23,306 bases of DNA from Funneliformis mosseae. Taxonomy: Eukaryota > Glomeromycota > Glomeromycetes > Glomerales > Glomeraceae. Position 1 is the first letter of the stretch, and each line of letters begins with the position of its first letter. This document shows positions 1 through 10,140 of this stretch, piece after piece. The stretch covers positions 1 through 23,306 of the forward strand of contig CAJVPP010001042.1 in the NCBI GenBank assembly GCA_910592005.1, given 5' to 3'. Made by a program: the position numbers and the translations under genes. The notes beneath the pieces were generated by a model that worked only from the letters and a program-made list of their open reading frames with translations, was not told the DNA's origin and ran no database searches.

Positions 1-940
1 AATCAGGTAAATTTTGTAAATCCTTCAAATTAAATAATTTTCTAATGCAATACGTCGATCAAGATCTTCCTTAATATGATCTACATAAAATTAAATCTAA
101 TGCCTTTGTAAATCATTTTTCTAAGGCAAATTTTCAACGCTGACAATGTTTTACAGCTGACTTAGCAATTATTTTCTCCCTATTAAGTGATCTTTCTACC
201 ACCTCATTAGGAGACATATCTATTAACTGAGTAGGAGTACTATTAAATATGTCATCATTAACATAAAGACTTCTAACCCAATCTCTAGAACAATTTGATA
301 AAAGTAACAAAAAATCCATAGCATCTTGCTGAATACTAGAATGCTTTTCAAATTCTTTATAATCACGTTCAGCTATAGCATTACCTTTTTTAGTTTTAGC
401 ATATTATATTTTTACATCATGTTTAAGCAATAAACTCTTACAATCCCCTAAATATTCTGTCCCCTTATTTGAATTAAAACAAATCAATCAAGAAAGAGGT
501 TCTTTAGGATCATCATAAATTTTTTGAATATTCTTAACCATTTGCATAGAAGATTTATCAGTCAATGCAAAACTACGATGATACTTAGTTGCAACATCTT
601 TAATAACACCCCTATACTTGTAAATCTGATTACCTACTTTATCATGAGGCATAGGGGTAGTATCAGATTGATGTACTTCATTTAAAAATTGTATATTATT
701 AAAGGAAGCATACTGAATAAATCTAGAACGAGGTTTATGTATCTGATGCACAGCCTGTTTCTTAAGCCAGTCACACACCTCATCAAGAGAAAAATTATAT
801 CCAGCTTTTTGAGAGGTTTTGTGTAATTTTTTCGCAGTCCTCTAATAGCCCGAAAGCTGATAATAAATCTTCTGAAAAGCAATAGAAATATCAAATTTTT
901 GAGTTTCACCCGATTCTATCTGAATAATAGAAATTAACAT
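1..940 (-). pseudogene. Polinton/Maverick-type integrase, broken, C-terminus off the left edge
   Basis: Retrovirus-like (rve, RNase H fold) integrase that would insert a Polinton DNA copy into chromosomes. An ATG at 940 opens one frame that runs without indel to 134. An N-terminal helical stretch (GYNFSLDEVCDWLKK, residues about 60-75) precedes the core. The catalytic core reads QSDTTPMPHDK (first Asp, residue 93, codon 662-664), then SNKGTEYLG, where the second Asp is Asn (residue 158, codon 467-469), then [10 protein letters not shown] (Glu 191). The spacing fits the AM-fungal Polinton integrases I remember, which read VDKGTEY at the second site. In-frame stops are a TAG after LSGY, a TGA at 488-490 where the family has Trp, and a TAA in KI.YAK. 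Below 134 the frame is lost. It diverges from the gag-like gene, with its ATG overlapping a plus-strand ATG at 939-941. The family call is firm; the copy is dead. Confidence 0.82.
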
Positions 941-946
941 GGATGA

Positions 947-3900
947 CCCGCTTACATAAAAATTCTAAATACTAATAAAGAGTTGCACAAAGAATTAAAG
1001 GATGAAATAAGTGAAAGCAAACTTAAGAATAAAAAGCTAAAATCACTTTCTAGGGAACTAGAAAACTGTTATAAGACATTATCTCATCAGAATTCAACAA
1101 TATTAGCTCATGAAGATGAGATAGCATCTCTTAAGTTTGAGATAAAATCTCTTAAACAGCATCTTCACAAAGCATTACAGGATTTAAAGCATAAAGGTAA
1201 TGCAAGTATTGCTCAAGATATTCATATTTTAAGGCTAGAAGATATGGTTGAACAGCTTAAAAAGCAAATTAGGGAGATTACAGATAAAAAATTATCCTAA
1301 ATAAATAGTTCACCAATGTTATTACCAGAACTTTTAAGAGATATTGCTACAGCTATAGACTGTATTAAATTATATGTTAATGGAGATAGATCATTTGATT
1401 CCAAAAATATCTTGAATGGTATACGAATAACATTAACAACTATTTGCACCCATATGCAAAAGATATCAAATGAGACTTTACATTATTAAGATTTGCTTAA
1501 TATGGCTAATAGACAGGTCAATAACTTTATGAATGATATGGCAAATGTTAGAAATGAATGTCTTTGAAGAGCTCAATTATTAACTTTAGTATATAATAAT
1601 GAAGCAAATAAGCGTTAGGTATGGTGGCTTAAAACTCAGAGAGCAGAAAGGCGTAACCATATATTATTACAAAAAAAGGTAGGCCTTCAGTTAATAAATC
1701 GAAGACGTAAAGCTGAGACTGACTTGGCAGAATTTAACAGGGTCTGAATATTTAATCGGTATCAAAAATGGAAAGCTAGGAAAATAAATTCGAGGCAAAT
1801 TATTTTAAATTTACAAATTAATAACCCTCTAGGAAATATGGCGGAAGCTAGAAAATAACTGTTATACAATACAATAGCAATTATTTTTGCAAAACATAAT
1901 TAATATACTGGGCAGGAACTCCCAACAATTACTTAGATAAATCTGGAATTCTATTTCGCATTTAGAGCCAAATATAACAGCACTTGAAAATGTCAATGCT
2001 GAAGACTTTAATGATACGATTAAATTTGGTCATTTAAAATCCAAATTAGAAGGAAAATATATATCAGTTCCAGCAAATAATCCCTATACTAACCCTGTAG
2101 CTTCTATTAATTCTCCAGCTACATTAAGAGTATGAATGAATGCAAAATATCAGCATGAAACAGTAGGTAGCCAGCAAGTAGCCATGCAAAGATTAATTCA
2201 AGAAAGATTTTTACCTATAGATAGTTCAGATACATATGAAACCAGAATTTGACCATTATTATTAGGCATAGTAGATAATGATGCATAAGTTTTAGGATTT
2301 CTTAAAACCTACCTATCTGGTGATCTCTTTACATAGATGAGAATTTCCAATCCAGGTGGTATAGATGCATTTTTCACAGAATTAAAGAATTTATGGTTGA
2401 AGCATAACCCAAGTATTAGTACGTAAATACCTATAGTATCTCAACTAATACCTCCTACATCACAAAATGATACACTAGCTGAAGGAATTAAGGCACTTGA
2501 TTTAGTAAAACAGTTATCAAAGGATTTGGATTATTCAGAAATAGCAACAAATGTTGATACATTAGAAACATTTATTTATGATAATCTAGGTAGAAGGCTA
2601 GGACGTAAAATAACTCATATTAGAAGAAGTCTCTTCTCAGAGTTAAGGGTTAGAAATACAAATGCTACAAAGAAAGCTGTTAGAAAGGTAATACAAAAAG
2701 CACTAGTTAAACAAATTATTTGTCTTTACTTAGTCTGTAAAAAGGCTGGCCAAATAAAGATTAATTATCCTGGAGTTAAGAATATTAAAAAGCTTAATCA
2801 TGTATATGCTTTAGTGCCTTTAGCTCAAGATGAGAAAGAACCTAAAAATTTTAAAAAAGAATACATAGATGAGAAAGAATTTGGTGAGGTGAAAGAAAAG
2901 GAAATAAAAGAAGATGATGAATATATTGAATATGTTGAATATGATGATGAAAATGATAACGAACCTCGAAATTGTTATGCATCAAAAAAAAAGTAGAGTG
3001 AAGTGGAATACTAATGAAAAAGAGACCAAAAGAAGGAGCAACCAGGAAATCCTTTACTTCTAAATCTCATAAAAAAGTAGAACTCACAGCATCTATAACT
3101 GTAGATTATGTTTTTCTAATAGCCTTAAACTCTATATTATCATCAGTTGTATAACATATTTCTAAAGAAATTCTTAAGGAAGGCTCTCAATATATTAATA
3201 CAATATACCCTAAATTGAAAGATCAGATTTTGAATACGGCTATGAAAGATAATACTGTTATGAAAAGGAAAAAGTATGGGAGTATATTATAAATAAAATT
3301 ATAGATATTTTACATCTGCTAATCTAAGCTATAAATATAGAGCAAAAACCTCTTATTCAAGTTCTGATAGAAGAGAAGCTAGAAGGTCACAGAGGGACTG
3401 AATCAGATGATTTCATGAATAACATAATACCAGTAGGTTCTAATATTCTAAACTATACTATTAAAGTATATGCAATCACAAAGCAATCTAGTCAATATCA
3501 TTCAGCTAAAAAAAAAAATAACCAAATATATTGGCTTATACCACGAAAGATAAATTTTCTTCAAATAAAAGATGCTGATGATGTTGTGACCATCTCCTGT
3601 AAAATGGAAGACATAACTATTTCTTATGCAATGATTGATAGTAGATCAGACTCGTCTATAGTCTATGAAAATGTAGCGAAGCATTTGGGGCTTAAAATAG
3701 ATAGAAAGAAGATTCATAGGCTTAATGGGATTGCTAGTAAGTCACACTCTCTTAGAATAGTTAACAATGTCCCTGTAACTATTGAGGATGGGAAAAATAG
3801 AGACAATATTCCAGATGAATTTTCTGTCGTCCTTATAGAATATGATAATAGTGGAAAAAATTATCACTATTTATTCTTGGAACACAATGATAATATCATG

Positions 3901-4177
3901 CAGGATGAGAATTCTTAGTAAAGGAGAAATTTAAGGCAAGCCGAAATGGAAAGACTATCACCATCTCCCTATCAGTTCACAAATCCCAGTGTAATATCTT
4001 CACTATAAAAAAAGAGCCAGAGTTGAACTTAAAAAAAAGTGTATAAATTGCGTCACTATTGAGGATATGGCAATTTGTGTAAAAGAACTTAAAAAAGTAT
4101 TATTCTCTAGCATCCAATCGAATTTAGAAATTATAGGATATTATAATGGTTTGCTTGACCAATATGAAAGGAGATAA
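947..4177 (+). pseudogene. gag-like coiled-coil / retroviral-type aspartic protease gene, heavily broken
   Basis: One long decayed gene read in several frames. 947-1297 is a coiled coil (heptad-like Leu/Ile/Lys/Glu pattern, no usable ATG). About 1500-1850 is a Trp/Arg-rich basic segment (QKWKARKINSRQ). About 2100-2480 is the gag core (RLIQERFLP, LLLGIVDND, ISNPGGIDAFFTELKNLW). 2526-2996 continues it and ends in an acidic Glu/Asp tail. 3415-3918 holds an aspartic protease: CKMEDITISYAMIDSRSDSS, where Asp 75 of that frame (codon 3637-3639) is kept but the family Gly after Asp-Ser is Arg (AGA, 3643-3645). A last open piece ends at the TAA at 4175-4177. It resembles gag-pro proteins common in AM-fungal genomes. 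No reverse transcriptase was seen. Stops replace family Trp or Arg, for example TGA at 2250 and TAG at 2334. Several frameshifts are present. It ends one base before the convergent HTH gene. Confidence 0.68.
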
Positions 4178-4729
4178 TTACTTAGAAATAAGATTACGAC
4201 TAGATGCTCTAATTTTTTCTATTTTAGAACTAGTTCTCTTATATAAATCCAAGACATTTTCAGAAGATTTGGTAGGTGAAATAGAATCAGAGACGCGAAC
4301 AGCCTTAGTTTTCAATTTTCTTCCTTCAGTTTTTTTTGCTTTACTATTTGAAATAATATCCTCTTCTAAAACGCTAATTTTAGTATCATGTATTTTGTTT
4401 TTCAGTGCTGTAAAGGCAGAATCGAATTTATTTTGAAATTCTTCTTTCGGTCTTTCAGTTTGGCGTGATCTCTTCAGAATCCGTTCCTCATTCTGTTTAT
4501 TCATAACGTTCATGCTTAAAATGATTGCTAAATCATTCTATTGAATCCTGTTTAACTTCTATCCTCTCCAAATTTGATATAAGCGACTATTCGATATATT
4601 ATATTTTTTACTTAGCTGAGCTAAAGGTTTGAACTTTATATCACAGTATTGCATAATATCTTTATCATCTGCAGGAGACAAGTAACTAGCCCTAGAACTA
4701 ATATGTGTTTTAAGCTGAGGTGTAATCAT
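4178..4729 (-). pseudogene. HTH-like DNA-binding protein with coiled/basic C-terminus, two internal TAGs
   Basis: ATG at 4727-4729; one frame to the stop at 4178-4180, about 183 codons. Residues about 30-58 (LAQLSKKYNISNSRLYQIWR) look like a helix-turn-helix of the homeodomain-like or resolvase type: a helix, a turn at Asn-Ile-Ser, and a recognition helix ending in Ile-Trp-Arg. Two TAG codons follow within ten codons (after IWRG and after NRIQ). The frame then continues as a lysine- and glutamate-rich region (KRSRQTERPKEEF, KAKKTEGRKLKTKAV) of coiled-coil or disordered character. Both TAGs could be former CAG (Gln). It is paralogous to the fragment at 5098-5334, which shares K-K-Y-x-I-S-x-x-R-x-Y-x-I-W-R. 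DNA binding is inferred; no partner or target is visible. The plus-strand frame 4146-4436 is its shadow. Confidence 0.5.
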
Positions 4730-4787
4730 ATTAGTAGCTAATCGCTAGAGATTTTTTTTCATTATAAATAAAAATGTACAAAAAAAT

Positions 4788-4955
4788 ATTGATACTATGC
4801 TACTATCAGTATTACTATTGATACTACGCTACTATCAGTATTACTATTGATACTACGCTACTATCAGTATTACTATTGATATTATGCTACTATCAGTATT
4901 ACATTACTATTAATATTATATTACTATCAATATTACGCTACTATCAGTAGTATGG
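4788..4955. repeat. 29-bp minisatellite, about 4 clean units plus degenerate tail
   Basis: Units start at 4788, 4817, 4846 and 4875, each ATTGATACTA.GCTACTAT followed by CAGTATTACT, differing at one to three positions (mainly C/T). From about 4900 the period is lost and related blocks continue to about 4955. Each unit has imperfect dyad symmetry around its CG/TG centre (TGATACTA against TACTATCA). It lies between the two HTH paralogues. From its end to 5097 (about 140 bases) nothing else is recognisable. Confidence 0.85.
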
Positions 4956-5097
4956 TAGTAAGTAGTAACTATAGAAATAAAAATGCAAATATAAATTTCT
5001 TCTATTAAGAGCTTGAAAATTGTCAGTAAAAAAGTTTAGCATATAGATCATATATATTTTTGATTTCTTTATCCCAATTAATATTTTGACCACTAGG

Positions 5098-5334
5098 CTA
5101 ATTATTCTTTAATAAAGGATCAATAGGATATTTTTGTTCTCGCCAAATTTTATAAATACGTGTCTTCGATATCTTATATTTTTTAGTTAAAACTGATAAT
5201 ATATTTCTTGTATTCCTAGCATCTATAATTTTATGGAATGCTTCGGGTAAAAGAGGAGTTACATCAGATCTTAAATACTTAAGCATGATCTTTTTATCAG
5301 TAATATTTATATTCAATTCTGCATAAGCGTGGTC
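5098..5334 (-). pseudogene. HTH-like fragment, paralogue of the 4178-4729 gene
   Basis: The open frame starts after a TGA at 5335 and has no in-frame ATG before the conserved part, so the beginning is missing or the start has decayed. The C-terminal half reads LSVLTKKYKISKTRIYKIWR, the same helix-turn-helix pattern as in the neighbouring gene and on the same strand. It ends at a TAA at 5098-5100 shortly after the motif, so the basic tail of the paralogue is absent. Tandem duplication is the simplest origin, with the 29-bp minisatellite between the copies. I do not recognise the family by name. DNA binding is inferred from the motif only. Confidence 0.45.
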
Positions 5335-5387
5335 TCAAAATTTCGCTCATAATTTTTTAGTATACTAATGACTAGGCTGAAAAAATT

Positions 5388-6544
5388 ATGTCTAATGTGT
5401 GTACTTTAAAAGATATCAAGGATAAAGGGCAGTTAGAGGTTTACTAAGTAAACAAATCCCTTTAGGTCATTGGCTTAGTAGCATCTGTGAATAAGAACTT
5501 GAGAAAGCATTGCGCAGTAGCATCAAAACTGCTTTTGATATTGCTAATGATTATACAGACCTGCAGGATGTATATTTAGAGTGAGTGAAGGATTTTAATC
5601 GTATCTGTTCGGGTTTTAACAATAAGTTTAGTCAGCTGAATACAGCTAACAGTGAGCTTAAAGCCAAATATACTACTAAAATCAAATCGCTCAAATCAAA
5701 TATTAAATCACTAAAGAGAGAGGCAACTTTAGTCCAGAAAGCTTCATCTGCTGACAAGGTCCAGATTCTTTCTCTTGAAACTAAAATACGTGAATTGGAA
5801 GGCAAGTTAGAGGATATAGATCTAGAGCATACATATCATGATTTGGATATAATAAAAGGGATGATAGAGGGGTCAGCCCAAATAAGCTCATCCGATCCTA
5901 AAGAAATCAATTCTTTCAAGCTTGAATTGAATCGAATGAAGGAGGAAATTAATTCAAAAAATTATGAAATAGAATGTATGAAAAAAGGGAAAGAGTCATC
6001 AGATAGTATATATAAATGAGAAATAGATATTCAGTCTTCAAGGCGATTAAAATTGATAGATGAAAATAGGTCCCTCAGGGATTAGTTAGCATTAAAGAAA
6101 GAGCTGAGAGGCATTTCGCATAATGAAATAGCAGATCTCTCTTATCTCTCATCTCCACCTATGAACGATTCATCACAAAAGCTACCAGATTGGGTCAGTG
6201 ACAATTTAAGACCCCTTGTCTATAAACGTGGTCTTGAAGATAAAGTTATAGAACTTGATAAAAGTTTTGTCAAAGAAAATATATTAGAGGCTTTGCAAGA
6301 GCTATTATCCCAGAATGAGATGGTTTCGAAAAACTAAGAAGTTATCATACCTAATCAATCTGTTTATAGTCTACCAGCACATTCTGAAAATTTTATTTTG
6401 AGAAAAGGGATTGCGAAGTATTTAGGTAATGCAGAAGTAGTACCATTGTCCTAAGAAATGCCTTTAACATCAGCGACTGTTTCTGTTATTATAAATTCTC
6501 TATTGACGCTGATGGTAACATATTCCATACCTGTTTACTACTGA
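5388..6544 (+). pseudogene. coiled-coil protein of AM-fungal type, frameshifted near its start
   Basis: ATG at 5388 opens VCTLKDIKDKG. A one-base indel near 5430 shifts to the frame reading LLSKQIPLGHWLSSICE, and from about 5500 a single frame runs to the TGA at 6542-6544. Residues encoded by about 5640-6000 form a long coiled coil (KSLKSNIKSLKREA; LSLETKIRELEGKLEDI). After it comes a Ser/Pro linker (LSSPPMNDSSQK) and a conserved-looking segment (LPDWVSDNLRPLVYKRGLED). In-frame stops include a TGA at 5581-5583 between Leu-Glu and Val-Lys (a likely former Trp), a TGA at 6017-6019, a TAG in SLRD.LALK and two TAAs near the end. I do not recognise a named family and give no function. Translation would stop early, so the copy is probably not functional. 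Confidence 0.5.
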
Positions 6545-6638
6545 TTGTGATTATATAGTTCATAGTTAGGAAATGGTGGAATTCACAGAAAAAAAGTAAC
6601 CAATATTCTGCTTACAAAAAAAATATTTTGAATTATAA

Positions 6639-7028
6639 ATACCCTTAAATAAAAATCAGAGTTATGAATTCCCAATCCGATACACAGAAGAACTAAAAGA
6701 CAGGACTACCTCCTATAAAACTTTACCTTATGGATATGGATGAGACCATAAAGCACGAATTATTCCTGAATTTACCCTAGCATAAGACATAGCATTAAAA
6801 ATAAATTTACACGTCAATATCATGAGAAATCTGCTAGTAATACAACTTCAATCAGATCACGTGTACGCCTCTAATGCTAATCACTTTTACTAACTAGCAT
6901 TAATACAAAATCACATTTTTCGCAATATAGATAATAAATTTTTTACTAATTCATTTTGCATTTTTTTAGGTAATCGATCTCATATGACCGGTCTAAATCA
7001 CAATCGCGAACTTGAATTTATTGTTTGA
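6639..7028 (+). pseudogene. unrecognised conserved-looking reading frame, three internal stops
   Basis: One frame opens after a TAA at 6636-6638 and ends at a TGA at 7026-7028 (130 codons). It is interrupted only by a TGA after YGYG, a TAA after FTLA and a TAG after NHFY. The residues look protein-like rather than shadow-like: FPIRYTEELKDRTTSYKTLP, then DHKARIIPEF, INLHVNIMRNLLVIQ, and a Cys-containing end (FCIFLGNRSHMTGL). The stops fit former TGG (Trp) and CAA/CAG (Gln). No ATG is available, so the 5' part is missing or frameshifted. The last 36 bases overlap the end of the minus-strand zinc-module gene. Family not recognised; function unknown. Confidence 0.4.
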
Positions 7029-7454
7029 AATATTGCAAGTAAGACAATATTCCATTTCATTTTTATACCATTCGCCATGTAATTCATAATTCTCATATTT
7101 TCTATTGCAAATAGGGCATGATGAGCTTCACAGCTGAAGTGATATAAAATTATAATTATCAATTTCCCTAAAACTATTTTGGAATTTCAAGTATGGGAAG
7201 TGTTCTAAAACTGATTTGATAATTAATTTTGGATCAGGTCTGGCTTTGAAGATGATAGGTTCTTTTTCTGACTTTGAATTTATAACTTTTGATTCATGTA
7301 CTTCTGTTAGTTGTCACAGCTCATTTCCAGTTTCTTTTTTATATCTTTTGTATAATTTGAAATGAAACTTATCTGATAAAATACTTGATAATCTACTTAA
7401 TTTAGCGTGCCAATCCAGATATTCAGCAGTTAGTATTTTATCAGACACAGTCAT
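6993..7454 (-). pseudogene. AM-fungal zinc-module protein, two internal TGAs
   Basis: ATG at 7452-7454; one frame without indels to a TAG at 6993-6995 (about 153 codons). The C-terminal half reads VLEHFPYLKFQNSFREIDNY, then SSSCPICNRKYENYELHGEW, then EYCLTCNIS: a Cys-Pro-x-Cys pair, a Gly-x-Trp turn and a second C-x-x-C, which suggests a single zinc site. The same layout recurs in lineage-specific proteins I associate with Rhizophagus. It is also related to the C-terminus of the gene at 7569-8999 (CSLCELNYDKEEIEGEY...YLIKC). A TGA interrupts NEL.QLTEV and another SLQL.SSSC; both may be former CGA (Arg) or TGG (Trp). The role is unknown; zinc binding is inferred from the cysteines. Confidence 0.5.
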
Positions 7455-7568
7455 TTTTCTTTTTATATATATGTAAGTTAATTTAATTTAGTAGTAGTTA
7501 ATATGAATTAGCCTTGTAAAAAATAGTTTTTCAAGAGAAACGCAAATATAGTATTGTAAATAATGGGA

Positions 7569-8999
7569 CTATGCAGTTATCTCAATTTTACGCTGTTCAC
7601 ATTTAATAAGGTAAGATCTGATTTTATACTCACCTTCTATTTCTTCTTTATCATAATTTAATTCGCATAATGAGCAGATGTAGTCTCCACATGATGTCTC
7701 ATCAGTAATCTCATAATAATCAAAATTTTCACTACTACATTCTATATTTAAATTAAGATTGATCCAATATCTTTTTGCAGAAATAGGTGCAGTCATAAAT
7801 TAGGGGTTGAGAAATAGGTGGTATCACCTTGGTATCAATTTTTTTTGAGGCAGATTCATTAGGAACTTGAGATTCAGTAGGCGTAACTGAACTAGTAATA
7901 TGTGATAAGTCAGAAATTTTCTTATCACTTTGTGAATTCAGTTCACGAAGTTGTAGCTCCATATGGATGCTATAATCAAAGAACATATTGTCTATAATAT
8001 ACTGGATGTCTTTATACGTCATTTTTGAGATAGAATCAGTGAAGAAGGAATGAATTCAATTTATTTTATCCATACCTATTACATTAAAAAGTGTATAGAG
8101 CTTCTTAGCCTGCTCAATTATTTTCCGTAAAAGTGCATCAGAAGTAACTGCAGAAAGCTGAGCTTTAACTTCTATATTTAGAATTCTACTGACTGTATTA
8201 GACTTCAGATCAACATGTTTTTCAGATGCGATTTCACCTTGCCTCTGGATAAGAGCCTTCCCAAATTGGCAGTAACAAAAGATAGCTTTTTGAGTCGCAT
8301 GATCAGCAAGGGTTACAGCATTACAAAGTTTTTTATACAAAAGAGAAAGGGTTAGCGTTTCCATTTCTATAATATTAGCGCTTGAATCTGATTCTCTTTG
8401 GGAAGATATTAAAAGTATTGAATCATCTAGGATCGTTTTAGTGTCTACCTCTTCTGTCACTTCTCAAATGAATTTTTCTCTTTGTTTTTTCTGATTTTCC
8501 TTACAAAGCACCCTTTTGTCAACTGAAATCTGCTTATTCTTTTCAGAGAAAATGATTTCCACTTTGCAAGCATCTTCCGCCTAATTTTATCACTAACCAT
8601 TTTCTTATTTATCTCACCTAAGAAAGAGTCTATAACCTTTTCCTCTGATGACTTCAAATTGGCAGGTACTGTTTCATTTGCTACTATGGAATTAAGTATG
8701 TCAGCAGGTTTTTTAGAAAAGGAATCCTTTCGCGAATGCCTAGAATCTTCTTTCAACTTTGTAACCCTAGCCTTAAGCTCAGCATTCTCAGTATCACGCC
8801 TGATATTTTTAGCATCATGTTTAGTATTCTCAATGGCAGTATCTATTCTAGCTATTTCTAATTCCTCGATTCTATTTCTGAGCTTAACCCTTAGTTTTGT
8901 AATCTCATCTTTGGTCTCGTCATACTTGGCCTTAAACTTAGTATTCTTAGCTATAAATCTGATGTTTTCTTGTCTAAGTAAGTCAATCTCGAATGCCAT
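7569..8999 (-). pseudogene. coiled-coil / 'LYxLF..IG.DKI' / zinc-module protein of AM fungi, frameshifted
   Basis: The start is taken as the ATG at 8997-8999, which gives MAFEIDLLRQEN, a typical opening of this lineage-specific family; an earlier ATG is open but adds an atypical leader. Domains in order: a charged coiled coil (8999 to about 8600); the helical domain ending KKLYTLFNVIGMDKIN (about 8460-8058), continued as ISKMTYKDIQYIIDNMF; a Ser/Thr-rich linker; and a zinc module (NFDYYEITDETSC, CSLCELNYDKEEIEGEY, SYLIKC) ending at 7569. It is broken by a frame change near 8465, one TGA at 8056-8058 (fits former CGA, Arg) and a second frame change near 7760, where the frame reading YFCKKILDQS gives way to the zinc module. 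The function of the family is not known to me. It shares its middle domain with the gene at 11823-12972. Plus-strand 8659-9069 is its shadow. Confidence 0.62.
7927..7951. repeat. imperfect 25-bp palindrome, second copy
   Basis: ACTTTGTGAA, then TTCA, then GTTCACGAAGT. It matches the perfect palindrome at 9061-9085 at 22 of 25 positions but lies inside the coding part of the 7569-8999 gene (codons for Arg-Glu-Leu-Asn-Ser-Gln-Ser). Confidence 0.6.
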
Positions 9000-9060
9000 T
9001 TTCAAAAATAATTTTATACACTGTATATTTACATTCAAAATAAAAAATTCACGTAATTCC

Positions 9061-9085
9061 ACTTTGTGAACTTAGTTCACAAAGT
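9061..9085. repeat. perfect 11-bp inverted repeat with 3-bp spacer
   Basis: ACTTTGTGAAC, TTA, GTTCACAAAGT: perfect arms, 62 bases upstream of the ATG of the coiled-coil/zinc gene on the minus strand. It could be a binding site for a dimeric regulator or the tip of a small repeat. The rest of the 246-base gap (9000-9245) holds only AT-rich DNA, with a TATAAAA on the minus strand at 9012-9018. Confidence 0.7.
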
Positions 9086-9877
9086 TTTGCCAAAAAAAAT
9101 TTTTTGAGTAATGGCATATAATGTTTTCCAATGTATGCGCTAACTCACATGAAAAAATATTTAATGCATAAAAAATCGCAGGTTTATTGATACAAAAATA
9201 AAAATAGTACATTATAAAAATAGCAGAAAAGCAATACATGATATTCTAGAAAATTTTGTGAATCTTTTTATCTAATTTACCTAACGCTAATAATTTCTTG
9301 GTAGTGAATATGTAGTCGACATCATTGATAATAACAGGGTTCGATCTTTGATTTTCCGCAAAAGGTTAATTTCGTCTTTTATATCTACAGTCATTGCAAT
9401 AATTTTTTCCACTACAGATTTCATTTCAAGAGCGTTTTTTAAAAATATTTCCACAGTCTGACAAGAAGAAATGCATAATGGTATAACCAACTCAGAGATT
9501 CAAAAGACCCGATAAAATTTATTTTCAAATATGTCAAATGCAGATACAGTCACACGATCTCATATTACTTGGATACCTAAATAGGTACCTTCCCTAACTT
9601 GATGTTTATCAATCTAGCTGTATCACTGGTGTCATCCCTTCCATTAAAGAAAATATTATATCGCTCATCGAAACAATCTTTGCAAATACATACCACCTTT
9701 TTCCAGTCGATGATTTCTTTGTCTAATTGTGGGAGTAATCGTGAAAATTTAGCAAGTACAAGTTCACTTTCCGCTATATTAAGCTTTAGTAAAACTTGCA
9801 AATCTGGCTTCTTTCCTGAATTTGTAGCTTTCATCCGCTCCATCCTAGATTGTGATGATTTACTCATCTGTTCAGAC

Positions 9878-9948
9878 CTATAAAGTTAACAGAGTTGGTA
9901 TTGCTGATATATATAGTTTGTTTATAAAATAGTTGTATAGTCACATAC
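9878..9948 (-). other. spliceosomal intron, 71 bp (exon 2/3 of the 9246-10484 gene)
   Basis: It begins GTATGTGACT at 9948 and ends AACTTTATAG at 9878. Removal joins GCATG to GTCTGAACAG as Ala-Trp-Ser-Glu-Gln and puts exon 2 in frame with the long open frame starting at 9867. Both intron ends are consensus. Confidence 0.8.
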
Positions 9949-10080
9949 CATGCACGCTTGAGTAGCCATTTTGAATATGTGAAGATTGGATCCAAAACCT
10001 TTGATACTGCATGAATCACATAAGCATTCTCGCTATATTCATCCTCTGTCAACAACGGTCTACAACTCCAAATGCGACAT

Positions 10081-10140
10081 CTAAAAAAGAAATATTATCA
10101 TTAACACAAGCATTAATAAAATTACACATTAATAACTTAC
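10081..10140 (-). other. spliceosomal intron, 60 bp (exon 1/2 of the 9246-10484 gene)
   Basis: On the minus strand it begins GTAAGTTATT at 10140 and ends in a pyrimidine tract TTTCTTTTTTAG at 10081. Removing it joins GAATT to ATGTCGC in frame (Leu-Glu-Glu-Leu-Cys-Arg-Ile) and connects two open frames that are otherwise closed by a stop at the exon 1 boundary. Confidence 0.82.

Noticed and set aside
682..909. Minus-strand 75-codon hydrophobic frame
   Set aside because: Overlaps the integrase in another frame; the integrase frame carries recognisable motifs.
4788..4955. CRISPR-like array
   Set aside because: The 29-bp units abut with no spacers, and the region is eukaryotic. It is a minisatellite.
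8659..9069. Plus-strand frame of 136 codons, hydrophobic, membrane-protein-like
   Set aside because: Exact antisense of the coiled-coil gene at 7569-8999; the hydrophobicity is a by-product of Lys/Glu-rich codons read backwards.
9599..9883. Plus-strand frame of 94 codons
   Set aside because: Antisense of exon 3 of the intron-containing gene, whose frame is supported by intron joins.
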